Shown here piece after piece: positions 35,343 through 44,729 of a stretch of 64,000 nucleotides of DNA (positions are counted from its first letter, which is position 1; every line of letters begins with the position of its first letter). A program made the position numbers and the translations under genes. Source of the DNA: RGIG5612 sp963589005 (GTDB taxonomy: Bacteria > Bacillota > Clostridia > Lachnospirales > Lachnospiraceae); NCBI GenBank assembly GCA_963589005.1, contig CAVAJR010000008.1, positions 11,057-75,056 on the forward strand, written 5' to 3'. The notes below the pieces were generated by a model. That model made no database searches. It had not been told where the DNA came from and saw nothing but the letters and a program-made list of their open reading frames with translations.

Positions 35343-36602
35343 CTAATTTCTCACCTGTCCGTCACCGGTTACGATATATTTATAACTCGTCAGCTCATCT
35401 AATCCCATAGGACCTCTTGCATGGAGCTTCTGTGTCGAGATGCCCATCTCACAGCCCAGCCCAAACATGCCGCCGTCTGTGAATCGGGTAGAGGCATTGA
35501 CATAAACTGCTGCACTGTCAACATGTGAAGTGAAATAATCAGCAGCAGCCTGATCCTCGGTTATGATGGCATCACTATGGTGCGTGGAGTGCTCGGCAAT
35601 ATGAGAAACGGCCTCCTTGACATTAGTTACAATCTTAACAGCAATTATATAATCCAGAAATTCCGTATAGAAATCCTTTTCAGAAGCAGGAAATCCTGCG
35701 ATTATCTTTAAAGCCTTCTCACATAATCTTAATTCAACAGGAATCTGGCCTGAAGTAATCCTGTCATCAACCAGTGCTTTTTTCAGCATCGGCAGGAATT
35801 TCTCTGCAACTTTTTCAGAAATAAGACAGGTTTCCTCTGCATTGCATACGGAAGGGCGCTGCGTTTTAGCATTGACAATTATGCGGATAGCCTTATCAAG
35901 ATCAGCTGCCTCGTCAACATAAACAGAACAGATGCCGGTGCCTGTTTCGATGCAAGGAACACATGCCTGTTCAACGCAGGCATTAATAAGTCCTGCACCG
36001 CCGCGAGGGATAAGCAGATCTACATATCCTTTAGCCTTCATGAGTTCATTAGCACTTGCTCTGGTGGTATCGTCAATTATATTAATAAGTTCTGCCGGAA
36101 GACCAACGGATATAAGACCCCTCTGCATAGCATTTACAATAGCCTTCGAGGTATGATATGCCTCCTTGCCGCTTCTTAATATGCATACATTTCCGCTCTT
36201 AAGGCATAAGGCTGCGGCATCAGATGTTACATTTGGGCGGCTTTCATATATGATTGCAATAACGCCCAGAGGTACGCTTATTTTTCTGAGCTTTAATCCC
36301 TGCGTAATGATACGTTCTGTGATGATCCGTCCCACCGGATCTGGAAGTTTTACCACATCTCTTATACCATCAGCCATGCCTTTAATTCGTGCCTTATCCA
36401 GCATCAGCCGATCTAACATAACATCACTTACCGAACCTCTGGCAGCATTGATGTCTGTGCTGTTTTGAAGAAGTATTGCCTTGGTCTCAGCCTCTATAGA
36501 AGCAGCCATAGCAAGGAGGGCCTCGTTCTTCTTATCAGTATCAATATTAACGAATGTACTCTTGGCTTCCTTGGCCTTTTTTAAAATTTCTGATGTGGTC
36601 AT
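35343..36602 (-). CDS. proA: Gamma-glutamyl phosphate reductase
   Basis: This 419-residue NADPH-dependent enzyme makes glutamate-5-semialdehyde in proline synthesis. The aldehyde-dehydrogenase fold shows the N-terminal SRPNVTSDAAALCLKSGNV near residue 126, PRGGAGLINACVEQ near residue 204 and the catalytic Cys in RPSVCNAEETCL near residue 250. GGAGG 10 nt before the ATG supports the start. It is downstream of proB on the minus strand, with a hairpin in the 137-base gap. Confidence 0.95.
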   Translation of the reverse strand: MTTSEILKKAKEAKSTFVNIDTDKKNEALLAMAASIEAETKAILLQNSTDINAARGSVSDVMLDRLMLDKARIKGMADGIRDVVKLPDPVGRIITERIITQGLKLRKISVPLGVIAIIYESRPNVTSDAAALCLKSGNVCILRSGKEAYHTSKAIVNAMQRGLISVGLPAELINIIDDTTRASANELMKAKGYVDLLIPRGGAGLINACVEQACVPCIETGTGICSVYVDEAADLDKAIRIIVNAKTQRPSVCNAEETCLISEKVAEKFLPMLKKALVDDRITSGQIPVELRLCEKALKIIAGFPASEKDFYTEFLDYIIAVKIVTNVKEAVSHIAEHSTHHSDAIITEDQAAADYFTSHVDSAAVYVNASTRFTDGGMFGLGCEMGISTQKLHARGPMGLDELTSYKYIVTGDGQVRN

Positions 36603-36679
36603 ATGAATTATTCCTCCGTATGCCGAGCATAGTACTTATGCCCGGGATTATAAATATCTATATCCTATCGCTGCAAGAT

Positions 36680-36709
36680 GCGGTATATTTGCCGGGACAG
36701 ATATACCGC
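36680..36709 (-). other. Hairpin between proB and proA
   Basis: GCGGTATAT pairs perfectly with ATATACCGC around a 12-base loop. It lies between the two genes of the proline operon and could attenuate proA or stabilise either mRNA end. There is no T-run on the minus strand. Confidence 0.5.
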
Positions 36710-36739
36710 CTATATCGCTGCGAAACAAATAATCAAAAA

Positions 36740-37504
36740 TCACATTGCTCTGAATAATGTTCCTACCGGTTTGCCCTCTGCGATATCATATAATAATTGC
36801 GGCTTGGCACCGTTGGCTATGATCATATTGCAGCCTGCTGCATTGCATATCCTTGCGGCTTCCAATTTGGTTTTCATTCCGCCCGTTCCCAGGGAAGAAG
36901 AGCTTCCACCGGCTAATTTGAGTATATCCTCAGACAGCCCGTCCACCTCGTGAATGAGCTCAGCATTCGGATCATTGTGAGGATCAGCGGTATAAAGTCC
37001 GTCAATGTCTGACAATAAGATAAGAAGTTTGGCCCCTGCACTGGTGGCGACAATGGCAGACAGTGTATCATTATCTCCGATAACGATCTCTTCTGTCGCG
37101 ATGGTATCATTTTCATTAATGATAGGGATTGTATCTAACTCCAGCAGACGATTGAGCGTTGTCGAGAAATTGTGATGCCTTTTCTCGCTTTTGATGTCAG
37201 AAGCAGTGATCAGGATCTGCGCCACAGTATGGTTATATTCTGAGAAAAGCTTATCATACACATACATGAGTTCGCACTGTCCTACGGCAGCGGCAGCCTG
37301 CTTGGTTGCCATATCAGAAGGACGCGACTTAAGAGACAGCTTGCCTGTACCCATTCCGATGGCACCTGAGGAAACGATTATGATCTCATGTCCTGAATTT
37401 TTCAGGTCGCTTATGGCCTTGCACAACTCCTCGGTTTTTCTTATATTCAGCCTTCCGCTTGAATGAGCAAGCGTTGATGTACCTATCTTTATTACTATTT
37501 TCAT
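36740..37504 (-). CDS. proB: Glutamate 5-kinase
   Basis: This 254-residue amino-acid-kinase-fold enzyme phosphorylates glutamate, the first step of proline synthesis. Visible motifs are KIGTSTLAH at the N-terminus, SSGAIGMGTGKL near residue 45, PIINENDTIATEE near residue 129 and GTGGMKTKLEAARIC near residue 205. It lacks the C-terminal PUA domain found in E. coli ProB, as is common in shorter forms. GAGG 7 nt before the ATG at 37504 is preferred over the frame start at 37519. proA follows. Confidence 0.95.
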   Translation of the reverse strand: MKIVIKIGTSTLAHSSGRLNIRKTEELCKAISDLKNSGHEIIIVSSGAIGMGTGKLSLKSRPSDMATKQAAAAVGQCELMYVYDKLFSEYNHTVAQILITASDIKSEKRHHNFSTTLNRLLELDTIPIINENDTIATEEIVIGDNDTLSAIVATSAGAKLLILLSDIDGLYTADPHNDPNAELIHEVDGLSEDILKLAGGSSSSLGTGGMKTKLEAARICNAAGCNMIIANGAKPQLLYDIAEGKPVGTLFRAM

Positions 37505-37898
37505 AACATACCTCTGCAAATTATATTGATCCGTTTATAGTGAATACTACCGGCGCTTGCTCATCTGTATGCAACATAAACCTGGCTGTGCTGATGGTTT
37601 TCTCCTGTGCTGTTAGAATTCATATAGGAAAAATCCTCAATGCAGCATTCGACCTTAGCTGTTCTCCTGTGCTATTGGACAAGCAGGCAAAGAAAAATTC
37701 AAAATGTATGATCAATTTGCAATATTATATTGTAAATAGGGCGAAAATAAAAGAAAAATTATGCATAACAAAATTCTATGTATAAGAAAAAGAACAGATA
37801 AAAACTAAAATATAGTTTATAATTTTTGGCCATTATGTTAATCTGAAAATGAATATGGGCAATATTTATAAAAAAATCAGAAGGAGGGATTTTATTTT
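37505..37898. other. 394-base gap between proB and the beta-helix gene
   Basis: This divergent-gene spacer holds no convincing gene. TCTCCTGTGCT is repeated at 37601-37611 and 37663-37673. The last 150 bases are very AT-rich, with a TATAAT at 37818-37823 but no matching -35. An open frame at 37540-37785 has no SD and atypical composition and was not accepted. Confidence 0.4.
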
Positions 37899-39875
37899 AT
37901 GAAAAATAACAAGTTTTTTGCCATGCTGATAGCTTCAGGTCTTGTAATTGCCATGACAGCTACGACATTTGCCGCAAGTATGCCAGCTGATATGCCTGCA
38001 GCAGAAGAGAATGCCGACAGTCAGGGCGCTGAAGGCGGCGAATCGGCAGATGGCGAGGCTCCGGAGGGGGAGTCAGCAGGGGGAGAATCGGCAGGAGGAG
38101 CATCATCAGGTACGCCGGATACATCTCTGGGTGGAAGTGCTACAAGCAGACCGCCTGACAATTCTACCAAGGCAATTGATATCTTAGGTTCACGCGCAGC
38201 TGTATATGTCGAATATGGGGAAAAGGGATATACAGTAAGCAACAATGCATCAGACTCTTATAAGGTCGAACTTGGCGAGATGAATGCACCTGTCATAGGC
38301 AGTGCAAATGCAATTAAGAACCTTTATATTGAGTGCTCAGCGATCGAATGGGATGCTGAAAATGAGGTTGGCAATTCCGGTTTGGTTATTAACAGTCTTG
38401 CAGACGAAGAGACAACATTTATCCTCGGCGGAGAAGAGGATGTATATGATGCTCCTAATGGAGAAAAGTACAACTCTGTAATAATCATGAATATGACAGA
38501 GGGCGAGGAATATGATGAGGATGCTACAGAGACAGCAGCAGGCTGCGGCATAGCATATAATGGCAAGTCACTTCTGATCAACAATGCATATGTTGAGTCT
38601 AATGGTACTGGCCGTCCAAGCATTCATATTCCGTCATCAACCCGTGATAAGAATGTAACTCAATATTCGGATCTGATCGTAGAAGACAGTTATATCATCA
38701 ACCATTCTACAAGAGCACTTCTTCTTATGGGAGGAGATGTATGGTTCCTTAATTCTGCAGCTATAACAGATTCATGGGGAGCATTGAGCTACGATAATAC
38801 ATCTACAACAATGTATGTTGTTAACTCAATTGCTGAACAGACAGGTACAGGATATTCCATCTATGATGCTGCAGGCTGCACAATGTATGTCTATGGTTCA
38901 AGCATAATGAGCGGCGGTACAGGCATAACAGTATGCCGTGATGCAACGCTTACTGTTGCAAGTCTGTCGGCAGCTGATGAGGCCGCTACAGCGCCTTATA
39001 CAGGAACAGCTGACCTTATGTCTCCGGCAGTTACAGCAGACGGCAAGACTATAATTGCATCATATGCATATCCTATCAAGATCCATGCAGATATGTCCGG
39101 TGCAGATTCAGTAGCAAGTGCATATATTAGTGATGCATATCTGTCATCCTGCGCAGAGGATATAGTTCTTACAAGCAAGGAATTCACTGCAGCATCAGCT
39201 AATACAGCAAGTTCAGGCAGCGAGGCAATGAATGCTCTTGTTTCAGATTATGAAGAGGGTGAGATCGTTGAGATCGCTTGCCATAACGGACAAGTAACAT
39301 TTGATAATTGTGAACTTAACAGCAGAAAGGGCGTTCTCGTTCAGTCATTCTTCGCATATGACAGCATGGCATCAGGAATCTATCCTGTAGACGGAGCAGA
39401 ATATGCAGGCGATGCAGTTACATTAAAGAACATGTCAGCAACAGGCGATATCCTCCACGAGGATTACATGCGTAAGATGGTTGTTTCTCTGGAAAATGCA
39501 GAGCTTACAGGCAAGGTTACGGGAACTACACTTACGGGATGGAATAATTACTGGAAAGAGCAGCTTGAATCAATAAATGGTGATGAAGAAGATGCGCTTC
39601 TGGTTATTCATGATGAAGTATATGAAACTGTATGGGGCGTTCGCATGAGCGTTGATGCGGACTCAACATGGAACGTTGCAGGTACATCCCAGTTATACAG
39701 CTTTACAATGGAAGACGGAGCAACAGTTAAGCCGGCAGAAGGCAAGAACATGACAATCTATGTAGACTGCACTATGGACAACAGCCTCGAAAGCTATGAT
39801 ATAGCAAGCGGAACACAGATTGATGCCTTTGAGCCAGGCACAGAGTATAGCGGAGTAGTTATTGTTATTGAGTAA
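37899..39875 (+). CDS. Secreted beta-helix (pectate-lyase-like) surface protein
   Basis: This 658-residue protein has a signal peptide (MKNNKFFAMLIASGLVIAMT to about TTFA) and a low-complexity acidic/Ser/Gly spacer (residues 28-90). Residues about 110-640 look like a right-handed parallel beta-helix, with short repeats such as LYIECSAIEW, LLINNAYVESNG, LIVEDSYIINHS, WFLNSAAITDSWG and MYVYGSSIMSGG. No LPxTG or membrane anchor is seen at the end, so it may be released or held noncovalently. AAGGAGGG before the ATG is strong. A polysaccharide lyase/adhesin role is possible but catalytic residues are not identified. Confidence 0.8.
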   Translation: MKNNKFFAMLIASGLVIAMTATTFAASMPADMPAAEENADSQGAEGGESADGEAPEGESAGGESAGGASSGTPDTSLGGSATSRPPDNSTKAIDILGSRAAVYVEYGEKGYTVSNNASDSYKVELGEMNAPVIGSANAIKNLYIECSAIEWDAENEVGNSGLVINSLADEETTFILGGEEDVYDAPNGEKYNSVIIMNMTEGEEYDEDATETAAGCGIAYNGKSLLINNAYVESNGTGRPSIHIPSSTRDKNVTQYSDLIVEDSYIINHSTRALLLMGGDVWFLNSAAITDSWGALSYDNTSTTMYVVNSIAEQTGTGYSIYDAAGCTMYVYGSSIMSGGTGITVCRDATLTVASLSAADEAATAPYTGTADLMSPAVTADGKTIIASYAYPIKIHADMSGADSVASAYISDAYLSSCAEDIVLTSKEFTAASANTASSGSEAMNALVSDYEEGEIVEIACHNGQVTFDNCELNSRKGVLVQSFFAYDSMASGIYPVDGAEYAGDAVTLKNMSATGDILHEDYMRKMVVSLENAELTGKVTGTTLTGWNNYWKEQLESINGDEEDALLVIHDEVYETVWGVRMSVDADSTWNVAGTSQLYSFTMEDGATVKPAEGKNMTIYVDCTMDNSLESYDIASGTQIDAFEPGTEYSGVVIVIE

Positions 39876-39913
39876 TATTAATAACGAGATCCAATTAAAT
39901 ATTAAATAATATA

Positions 39914-39950
39914 AAAAATGAGCTGATACATTAAGTACCAGCTCGTTTTT
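39914..39950. terminator. Bidirectional terminator
   Basis: AAAAATGAGCTG pairs with CAGCTCGTTTTT (one T-G pair) around a 13-base loop. A-run and T-run arms make it effective for both the beta-helix gene and the convergent small lipoprotein gene. Confidence 0.85.
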
Positions 39951-39981
39951 AGTTGAAACAAAAATTAATAAATTCTTTGAA

Positions 39982-40215
39982 TTACTCTTCAGCAGCTTCT
40001 GTAGCATCTGCCTCAGCAGCTTCTGTAGCATCTGCCTCAGCAGTTTCTGTTGTATCTTCTTCAGCAGCAGCCTCTGTTGTTGTTTCAGCAGCTTCTGTAG
40101 TTGTCTCAGCAGCTGTTGTTGTTGTAGCTGTCTCTGTTGATGAGCTACCACAAGCTGAAAGAGCAACTGAAAGACCCATGCAAAGTACTGCAACTAATGC
40201 GATAACTTTTTTCAT
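39982..40215 (-). CDS. Small low-complexity lipoprotein
   Basis: This 77-residue exported protein has a signal sequence and lipobox (VALSAC, Cys at residue 22). The remainder is almost only Thr, Ala, Glu and Asp, in short repeats such as TTEAAETTTEAA and EADATEAAEADATEAAE. It should be a lipid-anchored, extended acidic tail on the cell surface. DNA repeats of about 24 bases (TCTGTAGCATCTGCCTCAGC on the plus strand) could change copy number by slippage. AGAGG upstream of the ATG and the promoter at 40277-40304 support expression. Confidence 0.8.
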   Translation of the reverse strand: MKKVIALVAVLCMGLSVALSACGSSSTETATTTTAAETTTEAAETTTEAAAEEDTTETAEADATEAAEADATEAAEE

Positions 40216-40276
40216 ATCAAAAACCTCTTTTCTTTTATTGATTGTCTTATGTTCTTCGACTGTTTCAATAGAACGT

Positions 40277-40304
40277 ATTATACAACTAAAAAATAAAACA
40301 TCAA
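40277..40304 (-). promoter_or_regulatory. Promoter of the small lipoprotein gene
   Basis: On the minus strand TTGATG (40304-40299) and TATAAT (40282-40277) are separated by 16 bases, about 60 bases before the start codon. Confidence 0.7.
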
Positions 40305-40414
40305 GAAGAAAATCAAGAATTCACAAAATTTTTAGACTTTAAGTTTCCATCAGCCTTGAATAATAGACATAGAGTATGATAAAAAAATATTACAAAAAAG
40401 CAGGAGGTAGCTAA

Positions 40415-41497
40415 ATGCAAAAAGTAAAGGTAGCAGTGTTGGGATCTGGTTTTATAGCTAATATCCATCTTGAGAGTTATACCAGATTTGTATCAAATGC
40501 TGAGGTTGTTGCGATCTATGCCAGAACGCAGGAGCATGCACGATTATTAGCGGATAAGTATGGCATTGATAAGGTTTATGGGGATATTGATAAAATGCTT
40601 GATGAATGCGACATAGATGTAGTTGATATCTGCCTTCCTAATTTTCTTCATCATCAGGCCTGCCTTAAGGCTGCAGCTAAGAATAAGCACGTAATCTGCG
40701 AGAAGCCGCTGGCAATGAATCTTGAGCAGGCAAATGAAATGATAGATGCACTTAAGAGCCGAAATCTTAAGCTTATGTATGCCGAGGAACTGTGTTTCGC
40801 CCCTAAATACGAGAGAGTAAGGGAAATGGTAGAGCAAGGCGCAGTAGGCAGAGTTTATATGCTAAAGCAGGGAGAAAAGCATGACGGACCCCACAGCAAA
40901 TGGTTTTATTCTAAGGAAACAGCAGGCGGTGGCGTTATGATGGATATGGGCTGTCATGCCCTGGCATGGTTCAGATGGATGAATAAGGGTGCCAAGGTGA
41001 AGAGCGTATATGCGCATATGAATACAGTTTTTCATAGGGATATTACAGACTGCGATGACAACAGCATAACGATAGTTGAATTCGACAATGAAGTTACAGG
41101 AATTGCGGAGACCAGCTGGGCCAAGCCGGGAGGAATGGATGACAGAATAGAGGTATATGGCAATAAGGGCGTAACATATGCTGATCTGTTCCACGGCAAT
41201 TCAGCACTTACATATTCCGTAGACGGATATGGATATGCGGCCGAGAAGGCAGGAAGTACGCAAGGATGGACATTTACAATATTTGAAGAAGCATTTAACC
41301 AGGGATATCCTCAGGAACTTGCGCATTTTATTGATTGTGTTCAGAATGACAAGGAACCATTGGTGACGGGTGAGGATGGCAAGGCAGTTCTTGAAATACT
41401 TTATGCTGCTTATGAAAGCGCTCGTACAGGAGCTAAAGTCAACATGCCTATGGAAGAGAAGAAGGTGCCGTATCCTATGGCATTGTGGAAGGATTGA
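40415..41497 (+). CDS. Gfo/Idh/MocA-family oxidoreductase
   Basis: This 360-residue NAD(P)-dependent sugar or inositol dehydrogenase has an N-terminal Rossmann fold (VAVLGSGFIANIHLESY, residues 6-22), the catalytic Lys motif CEKPLAMN near residue 94, and a C-terminal substrate domain with GGGVMMDMGCHALAW near residue 172. AGGAGG 7 nt upstream sets the start. The TGA overlaps the ATG of a NagB-like gene, so the pair probably acts on one sugar pathway. The exact substrate is unknown. Confidence 0.88.
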   Translation: MQKVKVAVLGSGFIANIHLESYTRFVSNAEVVAIYARTQEHARLLADKYGIDKVYGDIDKMLDECDIDVVDICLPNFLHHQACLKAAAKNKHVICEKPLAMNLEQANEMIDALKSRNLKLMYAEELCFAPKYERVREMVEQGAVGRVYMLKQGEKHDGPHSKWFYSKETAGGGVMMDMGCHALAWFRWMNKGAKVKSVYAHMNTVFHRDITDCDDNSITIVEFDNEVTGIAETSWAKPGGMDDRIEVYGNKGVTYADLFHGNSALTYSVDGYGYAAEKAGSTQGWTFTIFEEAFNQGYPQELAHFIDCVQNDKEPLVTGEDGKAVLEILYAAYESARTGAKVNMPMEEKKVPYPMALWKD

Positions 41498-42240
41498 TGA
41501 AAACGAAGATCTTCCAGTCGCCGGAGCTGGCGGCTGAATATATAGTTGATATGCTTAAGGATATCCTTATTCATAAGCCGGATGCGCTCATATGTCTGGC
41601 GGCCGGGCATACATCTATACCTGTTTTTGATCGGATTATTGAGGAACAAAGATCGGGCAAAATCAATCTAAGCAAGGCAAGCTTCGTTGCCATGGACGAG
41701 TGGGCAGGCGTAAGTGCTGATAATACAGGCTCAATGACCCATTTTCTGCATAGTAACTTTCTGGATCATGTCGGAATGAGAGAAGATCAGATCCATATGT
41801 TTGACGCATTTGGAGGAGAGGCAGAGTGCCGCCGTATGCATGATATTGTTACATCGGCAGGCGGCATAGATTTCCTGCTGCTGGGAATGGGAATGAATGG
41901 CCATCTTGCATTAAATGAACCCGGCAGTAAGAAAGACAGCAAGGCCAGAGTAGTAGAGCTGTCAGAAACAACGAAGCAAGTATCACCGAAATATTTTGCT
42001 GATGGCATGCCTGACATAAGTCAGGGGCTGACACTGGGCTTATCAGAATTATTGGGCAGCAGACAGGTCGTGCTGGCAGTGTTCGGCGAACATAAACGAG
42101 AAGCTGTTCATAGATTCATGGAGTCACAGCCGTCACCGGAATTTCCTGCTTCGTTTATTAAGGAACTGGAAAATGCTGTGGTAGTATTTGACGAGGCAGC
42201 TGCAGCCTTCATTTCTTCGGCATTCTTTAGTGTAGTTTGA
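41497..42240 (+). CDS. Glucosamine-6-phosphate deaminase/isomerase-like protein (NagB/SugarP-isomerase fold)
   Basis: This 247-residue enzyme resembles NagB and 6-phosphogluconolactonase relatives. The substrate motif FVAMDEWAGV near residue 65 and the catalytic loop GMGMNGHLALNEPG near residue 128 (His and Glu) are present. The ATG overlaps the stop of the oxidoreductase (TGATG), and GGAAGG lies before it. The end (last 44 codons) overlaps the 3' end of recN on the opposite strand. It differs enough from classical NagB that a related amino-sugar or ketose substrate is possible. Confidence 0.85.
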   Translation: MKTKIFQSPELAAEYIVDMLKDILIHKPDALICLAAGHTSIPVFDRIIEEQRSGKINLSKASFVAMDEWAGVSADNTGSMTHFLHSNFLDHVGMREDQIHMFDAFGGEAECRRMHDIVTSAGGIDFLLLGMGMNGHLALNEPGSKKDSKARVVELSETTKQVSPKYFADGMPDISQGLTLGLSELLGSRQVVLAVFGEHKREAVHRFMESQPSPEFPASFIKELENAVVVFDEAAAAFISSAFFSVV

Positions 42241-43931
42241 GTTATGATATTGCCGCTGATAAGGCGGGCAAGCTCAAGTACCGAATCATTTTCTGAGAGC
42301 TTTCTGATACCTGAGATAGTGCTGCCGTCTGATACAGATTTTTCTATTATAAAATGTGTATCAGCCATGGCGGCAATCTGCGGCAAATGTGTAATGCAGA
42401 TCAATTGATGACCGTTAAGGTGCTGCGGGATATTACCTGCAGCATCTTTTTGCGTATTATGGGCGTTACAATCTGAAATATTTGCTGCATGACATAGGGA
42501 TGCCATCTTTTCGGCAACTTTTTGGGCTGTAATGCCACTGATGCCTGTGTCTATTTCGTCAAAAATAAGAGTTTCCGTATGGTCTGCATCTGCAATGGAA
42601 GCCTTGATAGCCAGCATAACTCTTGAAAGTTCACCTCCGGATGCTACCTTAACCAGGGGCTTAACAGGTTCGCCTACATTAGTTGAGATCATAAATTCAA
42701 CCTTATCAAATCCGTTTTCATATATTTTATCAGCCTTAGAGAAGCTGATCTTAAAGTCAACGTTAAGAAAGTTCAGCTCCTGGAGATTATCACTGATGCG
42801 TTTTTCAAGTATAAGAGCAGAGGATTTTCGCAAATCAGACAGATTTTGTGCCAGCTTATTGACCTCTGAACGGATCTTATCCATTTTTGCAGCAATAGAA
42901 GCCTTATTGCGGGCATAATCTTTAATGGAAGATAACTTATTTGCCAGTTCTTCCTTGTAATGTAATATTTCTTCAACTGAATTGCCATATTTGATCTTCA
43001 AACGATTGATATCATTCAGTCTGTCATGGATTTCGTTATATTTGACTGCATCAAAGGTATGCGAGTCTATAAAATGAGACAGTTCATGCCCGAAATCTCT
43101 TGCAATGGAGTCAAGATCCATTAACGGCGACTGGTAACTTTTTAATTCAGGCTCGATTGTAATAAGGTAGTTAAGCTCCCTGAGCCCATCAGACAACCTG
43201 CTTATTACGCTGTTATCTCCATCAATGAAATTGCTTCGAAGCTTCATAAGCCCGTCATTTATCTGCTGCGCAGAGCAGAGCTTCTTATATTCTGCTTCAA
43301 GCAGAGTATCTTCATTTGCTTTTAACTGCGCATCCTCAATTTCCTTGATCTCAAATTCCAGAAAGGATATTTCCTTAGCCAGTTCCTCAGGGTTTTGGGC
43401 AAATTGTCGGTATTCATTTCTGAGTTTTTTATATTTGGAATAATTTTCCTTTAATTCATGTTTTACGGATTCTAGTTTATTTCCGGCAAATTCATCGATA
43501 ATAGCCAAATGGTTGGCAGGATTAAGCAATGTCTGATGTTCATGCTGCCCGTGAATGTCAACAAGAAGAGATGTTACTTCTCTTAAACGGGACAGTGTAA
43601 CTGCCTCGCCATTTATCTTGGCAGTGCTTGATTCCGGAGTTATCTTCCTTGTAATGATGACCTGGTTATCCTCAAATGGTATATCATAGGATGCAAGAAG
43701 CTGAGCAACTCGCATATCATGGGTGTCAAACACAAGCTCAACAAGGCCATGATCAGCTCCGTTTCTGATAAAGGAATGGCTGGCCTTGTCGCCCAGCGCC
43801 ATATTAATAGAACCGATGATTATGGATTTGCCGGCACCTGTCTCACCTGTCATAATATTAAGACCAGGTCCCAGATTAATATCAGCTTCTTTAATTAATG
43901 CAAGATTTTTAAGATGTACATTTTGCAGCAT
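42108..43931 (-). CDS. recN: DNA repair protein RecN
   Basis: This 607-residue SMC-like ATPase gathers DNA double-strand-break ends. Walker A GETGAGKS is near residue 32, long coiled-coil arms occupy the middle, and LSGG-like signature ASGGELSRVMLAIKA and Walker B TLIFDEIDTGISGITAQ lie near residues 420 and 465. A spacer of about 35 residues (SLCHAANISDCNAHNTQ) interrupts the usual C-terminal domain, and the protein extends about 28 residues beyond the family end, into a region antisense to the NagB-like gene. It follows argR on the same strand, as in many Firmicutes. Confidence 0.93.
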   Translation of the reverse strand: MLQNVHLKNLALIKEADINLGPGLNIMTGETGAGKSIIIGSINMALGDKASHSFIRNGADHGLVELVFDTHDMRVAQLLASYDIPFEDNQVIITRKITPESSTAKINGEAVTLSRLREVTSLLVDIHGQHEHQTLLNPANHLAIIDEFAGNKLESVKHELKENYSKYKKLRNEYRQFAQNPEELAKEISFLEFEIKEIEDAQLKANEDTLLEAEYKKLCSAQQINDGLMKLRSNFIDGDNSVISRLSDGLRELNYLITIEPELKSYQSPLMDLDSIARDFGHELSHFIDSHTFDAVKYNEIHDRLNDINRLKIKYGNSVEEILHYKEELANKLSSIKDYARNKASIAAKMDKIRSEVNKLAQNLSDLRKSSALILEKRISDNLQELNFLNVDFKISFSKADKIYENGFDKVEFMISTNVGEPVKPLVKVASGGELSRVMLAIKASIADADHTETLIFDEIDTGISGITAQKVAEKMASLCHAANISDCNAHNTQKDAAGNIPQHLNGHQLICITHLPQIAAMADTHFIIEKSVSDGSTISGIRKLSENDSVLELARLISGNIITQTTLKNAEEMKAAAASSNTTTAFSSSLINEAGNSGDGCDSMNL

Positions 43932-44090
43932 TTCGTATTCCTCACCTGTTTGGGTAGGTATGGTTATTGTTATAAAGATTTGGTGGTCACTACATGTGCA
44001 GTGCTGAGCAGTCGCCGCACCATCCGGGTTTACCCGGCATGCAGCTATCCGTTTACATTTACAGAAGGATTAGTCAAAGGTTATTTAACA

Positions 44091-44156
44091 TTATGATTTG
44101 CTCATATCCTTCAACGCAATCAGTTTCGCGAAAAGATCGGAGGTTTTTAAAATCAT
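44091..44156 (-). other. 21-codon open frame repeating the ArgR C-terminus
   Basis: ATG at 44156 overlaps the argR TGA as ATGA and reads 21 residues ending LKDMSKS, almost identical to the ArgR end LKDISKS. At the DNA level, 44093-44115 and 44155-44177 match at 21 of 23 bases. It is either a tandem duplication scar or a coupled micro-peptide; the former seems more likely. Confidence 0.35.
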
Positions 44157-44611
44157 GATTTACTTATATCCTTCAACAGATATTGTATCTCCTGAATAAG
44201 GATCTTAGCCTCATCCTCACAGCGGCAGGCACACATGATCGTGTCATCTCCTGCAATTGAGCCCACGATCTGAGGAAATTTCAATTCATCCAGAGCAGCA
44301 GCTACAGCCATAGCCATGCCGGAGATAGTCTTGATAACAACAATTGTTGCAGCCTGATCAACTCTGATCAATCCGTCACTGAATATTCGTCTGTACTTGT
44401 TGCTGTCTGCAGTTTTTATATCGGAGATAACATATTTCTGGCCGTTTTTTCCTGCTACTTTTTTAAGCTTTAATGCATTTATATCTCGTGATACAGTAGC
44501 CTGCGTTGTGTCATATCCCGATTCTCTGAGCCTGTTGGTCAGCTCCTCCTGGGTACCTATTTCATATTCGTTTATTAGTTCAATTATTTTGTTTTGTCTT
44601 GATAATTTCAT
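44153..44611 (-). CDS. argR: Arginine repressor
   Basis: This 152-residue regulator of arginine metabolism has an N-terminal winged helix (TQEELTNRLRESGYDTTQAT, residues 18-37, then VSRDINALKL) and a C-terminal arginine-binding/hexamer domain with VGSIAGDDTIMCACRC near residue 115. Length is normal. It lies between rqcH and recN on the same strand. No strong SD precedes the ATG. The C-terminal end is repeated immediately downstream. Confidence 0.93.
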   Translation of the reverse strand: MKLSRQNKIIELINEYEIGTQEELTNRLRESGYDTTQATVSRDINALKLKKVAGKNGQKYVISDIKTADSNKYRRIFSDGLIRVDQAATIVVIKTISGMAMAVAAALDELKFPQIVGSIAGDDTIMCACRCEDEAKILIQEIQYLLKDISKS

Positions 44612-44729
44612 GGTTTACTATTGTTAAGGCTTTGTCGGATATTTAGTCCGATGCCATAATTTTATGCAGGTGTATCGCAATGCTGCCAGACTGATTATGA
44701 GAACATCTGCCGATTTACTGATTTAAAAA

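Noticed and set aside
37540..37785. 81-residue open frame in the proB/beta-helix spacer
   Set aside because: It has no SD and atypical composition, and the last part is AT-rich promoter sequence.
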